From: Algoriphagus antarcticus
Lineage (GTDB): Bacteria; Bacteroidota; Bacteroidia; Cytophagales; Cyclobacteriaceae
Reading direction: 5' to 3'
NCBI RefSeq assembly: GCF_002150685.1
Contig: NZ_MSSW01000045.1
Span: 58,062 to 122,061, forward strand
DNA: 64,000 nucleotides
The notes beneath the pieces were generated by a model that was given only the letters and a program-made list of their open reading frames with translations, was not told where the DNA came from and ran no database searches. Position 1 is the first letter of the stretch. Every line of letters starts with the position of its first letter. The translations under genes and the position numbers were made by a program. This document shows positions 17,698-26,100 of this stretch, piece after piece.

Positions 17698-18960
17698 GAT
17701 CGTGCCGTTGGCACTCTATTAATATATCAAACATCCCTACAACCCAGAATTGCATTCTGGGCTTTTACAGGCCTTGCCGTTGGCAAGGGTTCGAATATTG
17801 ATAATTACCCAATAAGGAAAATCGGTGGCATCTATGAATCCAGAACAAACAAAAATCACATGATAACATGGCTGTTATTGCCTTGACCTTTTGCCAACGG
17901 CAAAACCTGTAACAGCCCCGAATACAGCGAAGCGAAATTCGGGGTATCAAAGCCAAATGGAAATTACCAGAGTGCCAACGGCACGATCGGTAATAAATTT
18001 GAACCCTATTTAGGTAATACTGATCGTGCCGTTGGCACTCTATAAATATATCAAACATCCATATAACCCAGAATTGCATTCTGGGCTTTTACAGGCCTTG
18101 CCGTTGGCAAGGGTTCGAATATTGATAATTACCCAATAAGGAAAATCGGTGGCATCTATGAATCCAGAACAAACAAAAATCACGTGATAACATGGCTGTT
18201 ATTGCCTTGACCTTTTGCCAACGGCAAAACCCTTATCAGCCCCGAATACAGCGAAGCGAAATTCGGGGTATCAAAGCCAAATGAAAATTACCAGAGTGCC
18301 AACGGCACGATCGGTGATAAATTTGAACCCTAGTTAGGTAATACTGATCGTGCCGTTGGCACTCTATAAGTATAACAATCATCCATATAACCCAGAATTG
18401 CATTCTGGGCTTTTACAGGCCCTGCCGTTGGCAAGGTTTCGAATATTAATAATTACCCAATAAGGAAAATCGGTAGCATCTATGATTCCAGAACAAACGA
18501 AAATCACATGATAACATGGACGTTCATGCGTTGACCTTTTGCCAACGGCAAAAACCATAACAGCCCCGAATACAGCGAAGCGAAATTCGGGGTATCAAAG
18601 CCAAATGGAAATTACCAGAGTGCCAACGGCACGATCGGTAATAAATATGAACCCTAGTTAGGTAATACTGATCGTGCCGTTGGCACTTTATAAATTTATC
18701 AAACATCCATATAACCCAGAATTGCATTCTGGGCTTTTACAGGCCGTGCCGTTGGCAAGGGTTCGAATATTGATAATTACACAATAAGGAAAATCGGTGG
18801 CATCTATGATTCCAGAACAAACAAAAATCACGTGATAACATGAACGTTCATGCGTTGACCTTTTGCCAACGGCAAAACTCATAGCAGCCCCGAATACATC
18901 GCAGCGAAATTCGGGGTATCAAAGCCAAATGGTAATTACCAGAGTGCCAACGGCACGATC
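17698..18960. repeat. Element A array: four direct copies of a 291-bp palindrome-rich element at a 324-bp period
   Basis: Copies start at 17698, 18022, 18346 and 18670, exactly 324 bp apart; each is 291 bp, with 33-bp spacers that begin GGTRATAAAT and end AGGTAATACT. Each copy is bounded by perfect or near-perfect 20-bp terminal inverted repeats, GATCGTGCCGTTGGCACTCT and its reverse complement. Inside are four hairpin-forming blocks: CCAGAATTGCATTCTGG, CCTTGCCGTTGGCAAGG (with variants), TTTTGCCAACGGCAAAA and a CCCCGAAT...ATTCGGGG stem. No open reading frame of note spans a copy. A fifth copy is at 44257-44547. Confidence 0.93.
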
Positions 18961-19153
18961 GGTACTGTTTGAATCATGCTGGCACATTGTATTTTGCTCC
19001 CTTGTTTTTACTTTAGAATACGAGCGGGGCTAAGATATTTAGGGCGTTCAAATCTTTTATAATTCAAAGATAAAATAGCGCCCTCTGTGCAAAACTCTGT
19101 GTACACCGCGGTTTTAAGCTAAAAAAAAGGCACCCGGTTGGATGCCTCTTAGC

Positions 19154-21142
19154 TTAGTCAATTACTACAGCGCTGTCTTCTGGATTTTTAGTTTGATTAA
19201 ATTTTGCTCTGCTGATACTATCGAGTTGCTCTCGGTTATAGTCTCCTGTATCGGGTTCTTCTACTTCAAAATTTACTCCCTCAGAATCTTCATCTAACTC
19301 AACATCTTCTTTACATGTCAGACATACCAAACCTTGCTGGTTGAATGCCCAAACTGTATTTTGAGAAATATCACTTGATCGGAACCCGTTTCTATAAATG
19401 GTATTTCTGAGGATTTCGAGAAGTGATCGTTCCATGATAAACGGCTTTTCATAAGGAATCTCAAGGAACAGGTTCAGCTTTTGATCACGGAACGTATTCA
19501 GATTTGAGATATCGTAGCCCTCGTCAAAGGTGATCATAGAATCCAAAACAGTATAGTTGTAGCCTATCATTTTGGCATTGTTCATTGCTTCTTCTTTAGT
19601 CTTTCCTCTGGAGAAGAAATCCTCCCGAAGTGTCACCAGACTGTCAGATGTGCCATTAAGCTTCAGATTCACAGTATTGAAGGTTGATTCTTCGCTGATA
19701 GGATTCAATCTCAAGATCATGATCCCTTCGCTCACCGGTACTGTATTCTCTATTTTATGCCAGTTTTCTTCTTTGAACTGTGCTACTATCAGTGGAATTT
19801 GGAATGCGCAGATCCCTACACAAAGCAGCCATAATCCCAGTGCAACGAAGCCGAATCTGGCTCCTATTAGGTTCTTTTGCATCAATACGCTGAGACCTAG
19901 TAGAATGATGATGATGCCGGGGATGATCAGCAGGAATGAAGCTCCAATTACAAGCCAGATTGGGACAAGGTTTGAGAATAGCTCTACCGGGAAATTGTCC
20001 ATCAAGACTCTATAGTCATCATTGGTAAATACTCCCATGTACACTGCCAAACTAAAGATCGGAGCGATGGTCAGTCCCAAACCGATGAAGAATACAAACA
20101 AACCGAAGAGTACTCTTATCACATTCAGGAAGAACATTCCCAACGGCCCCAAAGCACTTCCGATAGCTTCGATTACCTGACCAATCACCCTAAAGGGAGT
20201 CAGGAGAATTTGTCTTGTTTTAGACTCAGGGGCTTTGGGAATAGGGTTGATATTTTCCTTAAGCGTAGAATCAATATTGTCCAAGGTGATTTCTCCACCT
20301 TTCATACGGATACGCTCGGTGATAGAACTTGCTACCGGGGTGATAATCCACAAGATCAGGTAAATAAGAAAGCCTGAACCGCCAGCTAGAATCAAAAACG
20401 CTAAAGCCAATCGGGTGTAAATCACTTCCACACCAAAGTACGCAGCCAATCCACTGGCCACGCCACCGATTACCTTGTCATCAGGGTTTCGATAGAGTTT
20501 TTTGATGTTTTTATCTTCTTCTATTTCATAGGAAACAGGCAAAATAATCCACAGTACGATGTAGGCTATTGCTGCAAAGATCCCAAAACTAAGGTTCAGT
20601 CTGAAGTTATCCATTGGCCAGATATCCAACAATCCAAAGTTGAAGCGCAGATTGCCACTGAACAGCAGAAGAATAGCAATGAGCCTTGTCCAAAGTGGAT
20701 CTATGGAGAAGTAATGCGATACACCCGCGCATACACCACCCAGAATTTTTCGGTTTTCAAGGCGTACCAGCTTTTTGTAACCCCTTTTTTCTGCATCAGG
20801 CGGTGTCACATACTTGTAGAAATCCTGATCATATCCAGTGTTTTCTACATCCTGATCTAAGTCAGTTTTTTCATCATCTATGGAAGCAAAATCTGCAATA
20901 GTCCCCATTTTCTCAATGAGCTTATCTACGTTCTCAGCCGTGATTACCTGCTTATTGTTTTTCAGATTGCTCAGGAATATCTCAGCTATCCGATTTTCAA
21001 TATCAGATATGATCTCATGATTGTCTTTATAAGAAGAAAAGTGGTGGTTGATCGCATCCAGGTATTTTCGGAGCGTTTCGTAACCGTCTTCTTCGATGTG
21101 GAAAAGTATCCCACTGATGTTTATACTTATAGTCTTTTTCAT
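19154..21142 (-). CDS. PspC-domain membrane protein (two PspC domains)
   Basis: A 662-residue membrane protein. Residues 1-100 form a soluble N-terminal domain (ISINISGILFHIEEDGYETL). Two PspC domains follow, each starting with a short basic/Gly motif: RLENRKILGGVCAGVSHYF (about 125) and RNPDDKVIGGVASGLAAYFG (about 220), each followed by two membrane helices. Further helices lie at about 335-450, then a soluble C-terminal domain. PspC proteins respond to membrane stress; this form is common in Bacteroidota behind a PadR-type regulator. The start at 21142 overlaps the end of a repeat-D unit frame by ATGA. Confidence 0.85.
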   Translation of the reverse strand: MKKTISINISGILFHIEEDGYETLRKYLDAINHHFSSYKDNHEIISDIENRIAEIFLSNLKNNKQVITAENVDKLIEKMGTIADFASIDDEKTDLDQDVENTGYDQDFYKYVTPPDAEKRGYKKLVRLENRKILGGVCAGVSHYFSIDPLWTRLIAILLLFSGNLRFNFGLLDIWPMDNFRLNLSFGIFAAIAYIVLWIILPVSYEIEEDKNIKKLYRNPDDKVIGGVASGLAAYFGVEVIYTRLALAFLILAGGSGFLIYLILWIITPVASSITERIRMKGGEITLDNIDSTLKENINPIPKAPESKTRQILLTPFRVIGQVIEAIGSALGPLGMFFLNVIRVLFGLFVFFIGLGLTIAPIFSLAVYMGVFTNDDYRVLMDNFPVELFSNLVPIWLVIGASFLLIIPGIIIILLGLSVLMQKNLIGARFGFVALGLWLLCVGICAFQIPLIVAQFKEENWHKIENTVPVSEGIMILRLNPISEESTFNTVNLKLNGTSDSLVTLREDFFSRGKTKEEAMNNAKMIGYNYTVLDSMITFDEGYDISNLNTFRDQKLNLFLEIPYEKPFIMERSLLEILRNTIYRNGFRSSDISQNTVWAFNQQGLVCLTCKEDVELDEDSEGVNFEVEEPDTGDYNREQLDSISRAKFNQTKNPEDSAVVID

Positions 21143-21169
21143 CTGTTTGTCATTGATTTTTTATGGTCA

Positions 21170-21345
21170 GATGGAATCTCGCTTGATAGAGAGTTGCCGC
21201 ACTGTGAGATACTTAGTGTCATGCTCGATTTCATGTGTTATAATTTTCTTTGAAAGGCCACTACCTGTCCTGATATATCGGGATGGAATCTCGCATAACG
21301 GATAATTTTCCCTCCGTCTGTTGCCTGTAACATGCTCGATTTCAT
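21170..21345 (-). repeat. Intergenic repeat D, copies 3 and 4 in tandem
   Basis: Copy 3 (21256-21345) and copy 4 (21170-21234) both begin ATGAAATCGAGCATG on the minus strand. Copy 3 contains the TCCTGATATATCGGGA near-palindrome; copy 4 is diverged and shorter. The short frames they open run padR stop TGA-TC-ATG (35 codons), then TAA-CAC-ATG (31 codons), then ATGA overlap with pspC. The shared block GCGAGATTCCATC is read in different frames in the two copies, so it is conserved as nucleic acid rather than peptide. Confidence 0.6.
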
Positions 21346-21347
21346 GA

Positions 21348-21677
21348 TCAATTCTTTGAGGTGATGAGAAGGGTGGAATTGACTAGTGAATCCCAGGTGC
21401 TTGAAAGTGTGCCCAGAAAGGTTTTTCCTTCTTCCGTGATGGAGTAGTATTTTCTCGGAGGGCCCAATTCAGACTCTACCCAGCGATATTCGACCAATGA
21501 GGCTGACTTCAGGCGATTGAGAAGTGGATACAGCGTGCCTTCTACTACAATCATTTGAGCCTGGGTCAGCTCTTCTATCAGATCTGAAGTATAAACCTCG
21601 CCTCGGGAGATAATATGCAACACGCAAAACTCTAAGAGTCCCTTGCGCATTTGAATCTGTGTGTTGGCGACATTCAT
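21348..21677 (-). CDS. PadR-family transcriptional regulator
   Basis: A 109-residue winged-helix protein typical of the short PadR group. Visible family features: LLEFCVLHIISRGEVYTSDL, GTLYPLLNRLKSASLV and the wing GPPRKYYSITEEGKTFL. PadR proteins repress their own operon and membrane-protein genes. Co-directional with pspC 205 bp downstream, so it probably regulates pspC. Confidence 0.9.
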   Translation of the reverse strand: MNVANTQIQMRKGLLEFCVLHIISRGEVYTSDLIEELTQAQMIVVEGTLYPLLNRLKSASLVEYRWVESELGPPRKYYSITEEGKTFLGTLSSTWDSLVNSTLLITSKN

Positions 21678-22033
21678 TATTTAGGTGATTATGTGTCAGT
21701 GTTTCGGAAATTCTTATTCCCGTCCCTTCTTGATAAAGAAAAATTATACCAATCTTTTCCAAGCTACCTTGTATAACCTATTTCCTTGTGATAAACAGGT
21801 AGTATGTATAGAAAGATAAAGTAAAAAAGTTGCTCATTTCTCTTGAATGGATGATTGCTGTTATTTTTAGATTACGTGAAAAATTCATTCTGGAAAAATG
21901 GGATCGTTAGACTTTCAGTAAAATGTTAAATTTCTGAACATATTTATGTACGGACACGGACAGGTGAATTATTGATTTTCAGGAATTTTAGTTGGAATTA
22001 AAATACCATTAAGAAAATGGTTTATTTTGGAGG
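21678..22033. promoter_or_regulatory. Divergent control region of padR-pspC and porV-porU
   Basis: About 355 bp, AT-rich, between divergently read padR and porV. It must hold both promoters. No promoter element was recognised with confidence; TACCATTAAGAAAATGGTTTA just upstream of porV contains a small ACCATT/AATGGT hairpin (arms around 22004-22020). Confidence 0.4.
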
Positions 22034-23167
22034 GTGAAATATAGATTTAGGGGTCAATTTTTTTTCTGCGTACTACTACTGTCATTTTGGGCTGGTCATT
22101 CTAAGCTGTTTTCCCAGGATCTGTCTCCCAAATATTCCAATGAATTTCTAAGTATAGGAGTAGGAGCAAGAGCTTTGGGAATGGGCGGAGCGCAGGTATC
22201 CGCCGTGCGTGATGTGACCGCGGCCTACTGGAATCCGGCGGCATTGATGGGAGTTCAATATAAGTACGAATTCAGCCTGATGCACTCCGAGTATTTTGCA
22301 GGGGTCGCTCAATACGATTACTTGGGGTTTTCTGCACCTATTAAAAACCAAAGCCAGGTAGCCATTTCCCTGATTCGATTTGGTGTGGATGATATTCCCG
22401 ACACGAGATTTCTCTACGATGCCAATGGTGCTTTGAATTACAATAACATTCAGTTTTTCAATGCAGCAGATTATGCCATGCTTCTCAGCTATGCGAGAGA
22501 TCTTTCGGACAAATTCAAAGTAGGAATGAACGTCAAAGTCATCCACAGAAACGTTGGCAAGTTTGCCCAAGCTTGGGGCTTTGGCTTGGATGTGGGCGGG
22601 ATCTACGTAAAAGATAAACTCACACTCGGATTGATGGTGCGTGATATCACGACTACGTTCAATGCCTGGTCACATAATGCCGAGCTGGTTCGGGAGATCT
22701 ATTCGCAGACCGATAATGAGATTCCTGTGAATTCCGTGGAGTTGACTTTACCTCGTGCGATTTCTAGCGCTAGTTACACTTGGCAGATCGGAAAACAGTT
22801 TAGTTTACTGACAACCTTGGATTTGGATATGACTTTTGATGGGGAAAGAAATACCGTGATAAGCACTCCTTTGTTGAGCATAGATCCCAGGTTCGGATTG
22901 GAGGCAGGATTTCAAAATATCGCTTTCTTACGTGCGGGCATTGGAAACTTTCAATTCATCAAGGATTTTCAAGGAAAAGAAAGCTTGAATATGCAGCCTA
23001 GTATGGGTATTGGCGTATTTTTAAGCGAGCGATTCCAAATCGATTATGCACTTTCCGATATCGGGAATGTATCCGAAACGCCCTATTCCCATGTTTTTAG
23101 TGTAAAAGTGAGTTTGGAGAAATTGGATCCTGATTTCAGGAAATTTAAAGGTTGGACAGACAAATGA
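22034..23167 (+). CDS. porV: Type IX secretion outer membrane protein PorV
   Basis: A 377-residue outer membrane barrel of the FadL-like group. The signal peptide ends near HSKLFSQ; then the PorV hallmarks YSNEFLSIGVGARALGMGGA and AAYWNPAALMG, and later the barrel with a C-terminal segment SDIGNVSETPYSHVFSVKVS. PorV collects substrates from the SprA translocon and hands them to the PorU sortase complex. The start is GTG at 22034: a TAA at 22010 closes the frame upstream and there is no ATG before the mature protein. GGAGG lies directly before the GTG, closer than usual. It overlaps porU by ATGA. Confidence 0.92.
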   Translation: MKYRFRGQFFFCVLLLSFWAGHSKLFSQDLSPKYSNEFLSIGVGARALGMGGAQVSAVRDVTAAYWNPAALMGVQYKYEFSLMHSEYFAGVAQYDYLGFSAPIKNQSQVAISLIRFGVDDIPDTRFLYDANGALNYNNIQFFNAADYAMLLSYARDLSDKFKVGMNVKVIHRNVGKFAQAWGFGLDVGGIYVKDKLTLGLMVRDITTTFNAWSHNAELVREIYSQTDNEIPVNSVELTLPRAISSASYTWQIGKQFSLLTTLDLDMTFDGERNTVISTPLLSIDPRFGLEAGFQNIAFLRAGIGNFQFIKDFQGKESLNMQPSMGIGVFLSERFQIDYALSDIGNVSETPYSHVFSVKVSLEKLDPDFRKFKGWTDK

Positions 23168-26100
23168 TAAAAAGAATACTTTTCGTTTTTCTGGCATTTA
23201 TCATGCTCTCCGCACTTGCTGAGGCACAAGAGCCTATTTGGTACAATTACGACCAGACGTATTATAAAATCCCTACTGCCGCTGACGGGATTCATCGCGT
23301 TCCGGCAGCTACTCTAACTAGCTCAGGAATCAATTTAAACAGTTTAGATCCTAGGAATATCAGACTTTACCATCGTGGAAAAGAAGTTGCTATACACATT
23401 GAGGGCGAAAATGACGGGAAGTTTGATACAGACGATTACATAGATTTCTTCGGAAAGAGGAATGATGCTACGCTGGATAAATTGCTTTACACGGAATTTG
23501 ATCAGCTTCCCAATCCTTATTTTAATACCACTTCTGATACGACCGCTTTTTTCCTAACCGTCACCAATGGGCAGAGTGGAAAGCGAATGAATCTCAGATC
23601 AGCTCCTGAGACTTCTTTGCCAGTGGCGACTAGTTATTCTTCTGAGAAGTTACTGGCTTTGGGTGAGCAGTACTCGCTTGGAATTGGGTACTCTTTTGAT
23701 TTTAGATTGTCCAAGTTTGATCAGGGACAAGGCTGGATGTCGGCTGTGATCACGAAGGGAAATACCCGGCAGCTCACCTTTAATCAATTGGGAGCAATGG
23801 GAAGTGGGGCTGCCAAATTGGAGTTTGGTCTCGTAGGCAGATCAGCCACAGCACATGCCACCAAGATTTATGCTGGACCAAATGCAGCCAGCAAACGCTT
23901 ATTAGCTACCGTAAGTTTCTCAGGATATGAGTATCCCCAGCAATCGGTCAACTTGGCAATGTCTGATTTCAACTCCGACGGAAGCATAGTCATTTCTTTC
24001 GAATCCGCAGGATCAGCATCTGTTGATAATATGTCTGTGGCTTTCGCCAAAATCACTTTTCAGAATAATGTGAGTTTGGGAGATTTTGCTTCGGAGCTTT
24101 TTATTTCCCCTGCGGGAAATCAACGAATCCAACTCTCACAGCTTTCAGGTACTTATTCTGCATTGGAGGTTTCTGATCCTGACAATCCTCAAAAAGTACA
24201 GCTCACCAAAAGTGGTCAATCGCTCTCGTTCAGGTCCGCAGTAGCAAATGACTCCAGTAAAGTTTGGGTGCAAAATGAGGGAAGTATTATTTCAGCAACC
24301 TCTCTTGAGCGAGTGAAATTCAGAAATTACCTAGGCCAGCCTGCTAATTACATCTTGGTAGGTCACCATGTGCTAGAGCAACCCACTACCCAATTTGACA
24401 ATCCACTCAAAGCCTATGCAGAACATAGAGCTTCTCCTGCGGGTGGAGGTTTTGATACGCTGACTGTGAAAATGGAGGATTTGTACAATCAATTCGCTTA
24501 TGGTGAGTATTCGCCTGTTGCGATGTATGAGTTTTTGAGAGCGTATTACCCCGTTCACAAACCTACACATATGCTTCTTGCTGGCAGAGCCTTGGCTATG
24601 TATTCCACTGCCCGTTCGGGTGGAGTGACTTATTTCTACAGAAATAACCCCGCTGCATTTAGCTTTCGAGATCTGATTCCTGCAGGTGGATTTCCTTTTT
24701 CAGATAATATCTACACCCTGGATTTGGACCCTTCCAAGCCACTTGTTCCCGCGCTGGCAGTAGGAAGGATTCCCGCCAGAAATTCTCAGCAATTGGCGGA
24801 TTATCTGAGCAAAGCGATAGAAAAGGATGCGGTCGGGATTTCAGATTCTTGGCAAAAAGAGTTGATTCACCTCAGTGGCGGTGAGTCAGAATTTGAATTG
24901 GACAGGTATTTCAATTTTATGAATGGCTTCAAGACCATTGCTGAAGGTCTTTATTTTGGTGGAAATGTGACTACCTATAGAAAACGATCCAACTCAACCA
25001 TTGAGGTGATCGATATCACGGGAGATTTGAATGAAGGTCGCTCCATGGTTACGTTTTTTGGACATGGGGCACCAACTGTCATCGATATAGAAATCGGTTT
25101 TGCATCTGATCCTACCTTGAATTACCAGAATAAGGGTAAATATCCCATCATGCTCTTCAATGGCTGCGACTATGGAAGTGCTTATGCAAACGGCTATACC
25201 CAAGGAGAAGACTGGGTGATCACGCCAGATAAAGGAGCAGTTTCAGTTTTGGCTAATTCTGCAATAGGAGTGGACGTGTATCTCCGACGTTATTCCGATA
25301 TGTTTTATAGAAAGGCTTTTGCAGACAGCACCTTGATTTATCGCACACTGGGTGAGGTGAAGCGGGAAGCTGAGGAGGCTTTTGTAACCAGCTATGGCAC
25401 AAGTCCACTTTCCTATTCCCATATGGAGCAAATGATTAATTATGGTGATCCAGGTTTGAGAATTTTTCCTGCGGACAAAGCCGACTACGCAATCAAAGTG
25501 GAAGAAGTGTCAATTGATAGTTTTGATGAAATACCTGTTTCGGTGCTTTCTGATAGTTTGAAATTGAGTTTTGTTTTGAGAAATATAGGAAGAGTAGATA
25601 CAGATTCTATAGAATACAAGGTGAGTAGAAGATTCCCTGATGGGTCAACTGAATCCTTTTCTCCGGTGAAGATTCCCTACATCGCCAGAATTGATTCACT
25701 CTTTTTCACCATACCCAACACAGGCCGAAATTCTGCTGGCGAGAACACGTTCACGATTGAGGTGAATTCCAAGATGGAAGTACCGGAAATGACTTTTGCC
25801 AATAATGCAGTCACTTACGCCAAGTTTATTCCGCTCAGTGGCACGCTGAATCTATATCCGCTGGATTATGGGATTGTCAACGGAACTGACACAAGATTGG
25901 TAGCTCAGGTTCCGGGTAAAACCACAGAAGATCGTACCGTCATCATTCAGGTGGATACTGCGGCTGGGTTCAATTCTGCTTATCGCAAAGAAGTTCGTGT
26001 CACCACGCGTGGCTTGGCAGAAATGCCTTTACCGTTGACAGCATTCTCAGATAGCACGACTTTCTATTGGAGGTCAAAATTCCAGGAAGCCAAGCCCGGT

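Noticed and set aside
17689..18882. Several 65-104 codon frames within the 324-bp array
   Set aside because: They arise from the repeated palindromic sequence in both strands, do not have consistent starts between copies, and show no protein family.
17698..18960. CRISPR array
   Set aside because: The unit is 291 bp with near-identical 33-bp spacers; CRISPR repeats are short and spacers unique. No cas genes are present.
21238..21345. 35-codon leader peptide gene between padR and pspC
   Set aside because: Tempting because of the tight spacing, but related copies lose the ATG or change frame over the conserved block, so it is treated as a nucleic acid repeat.
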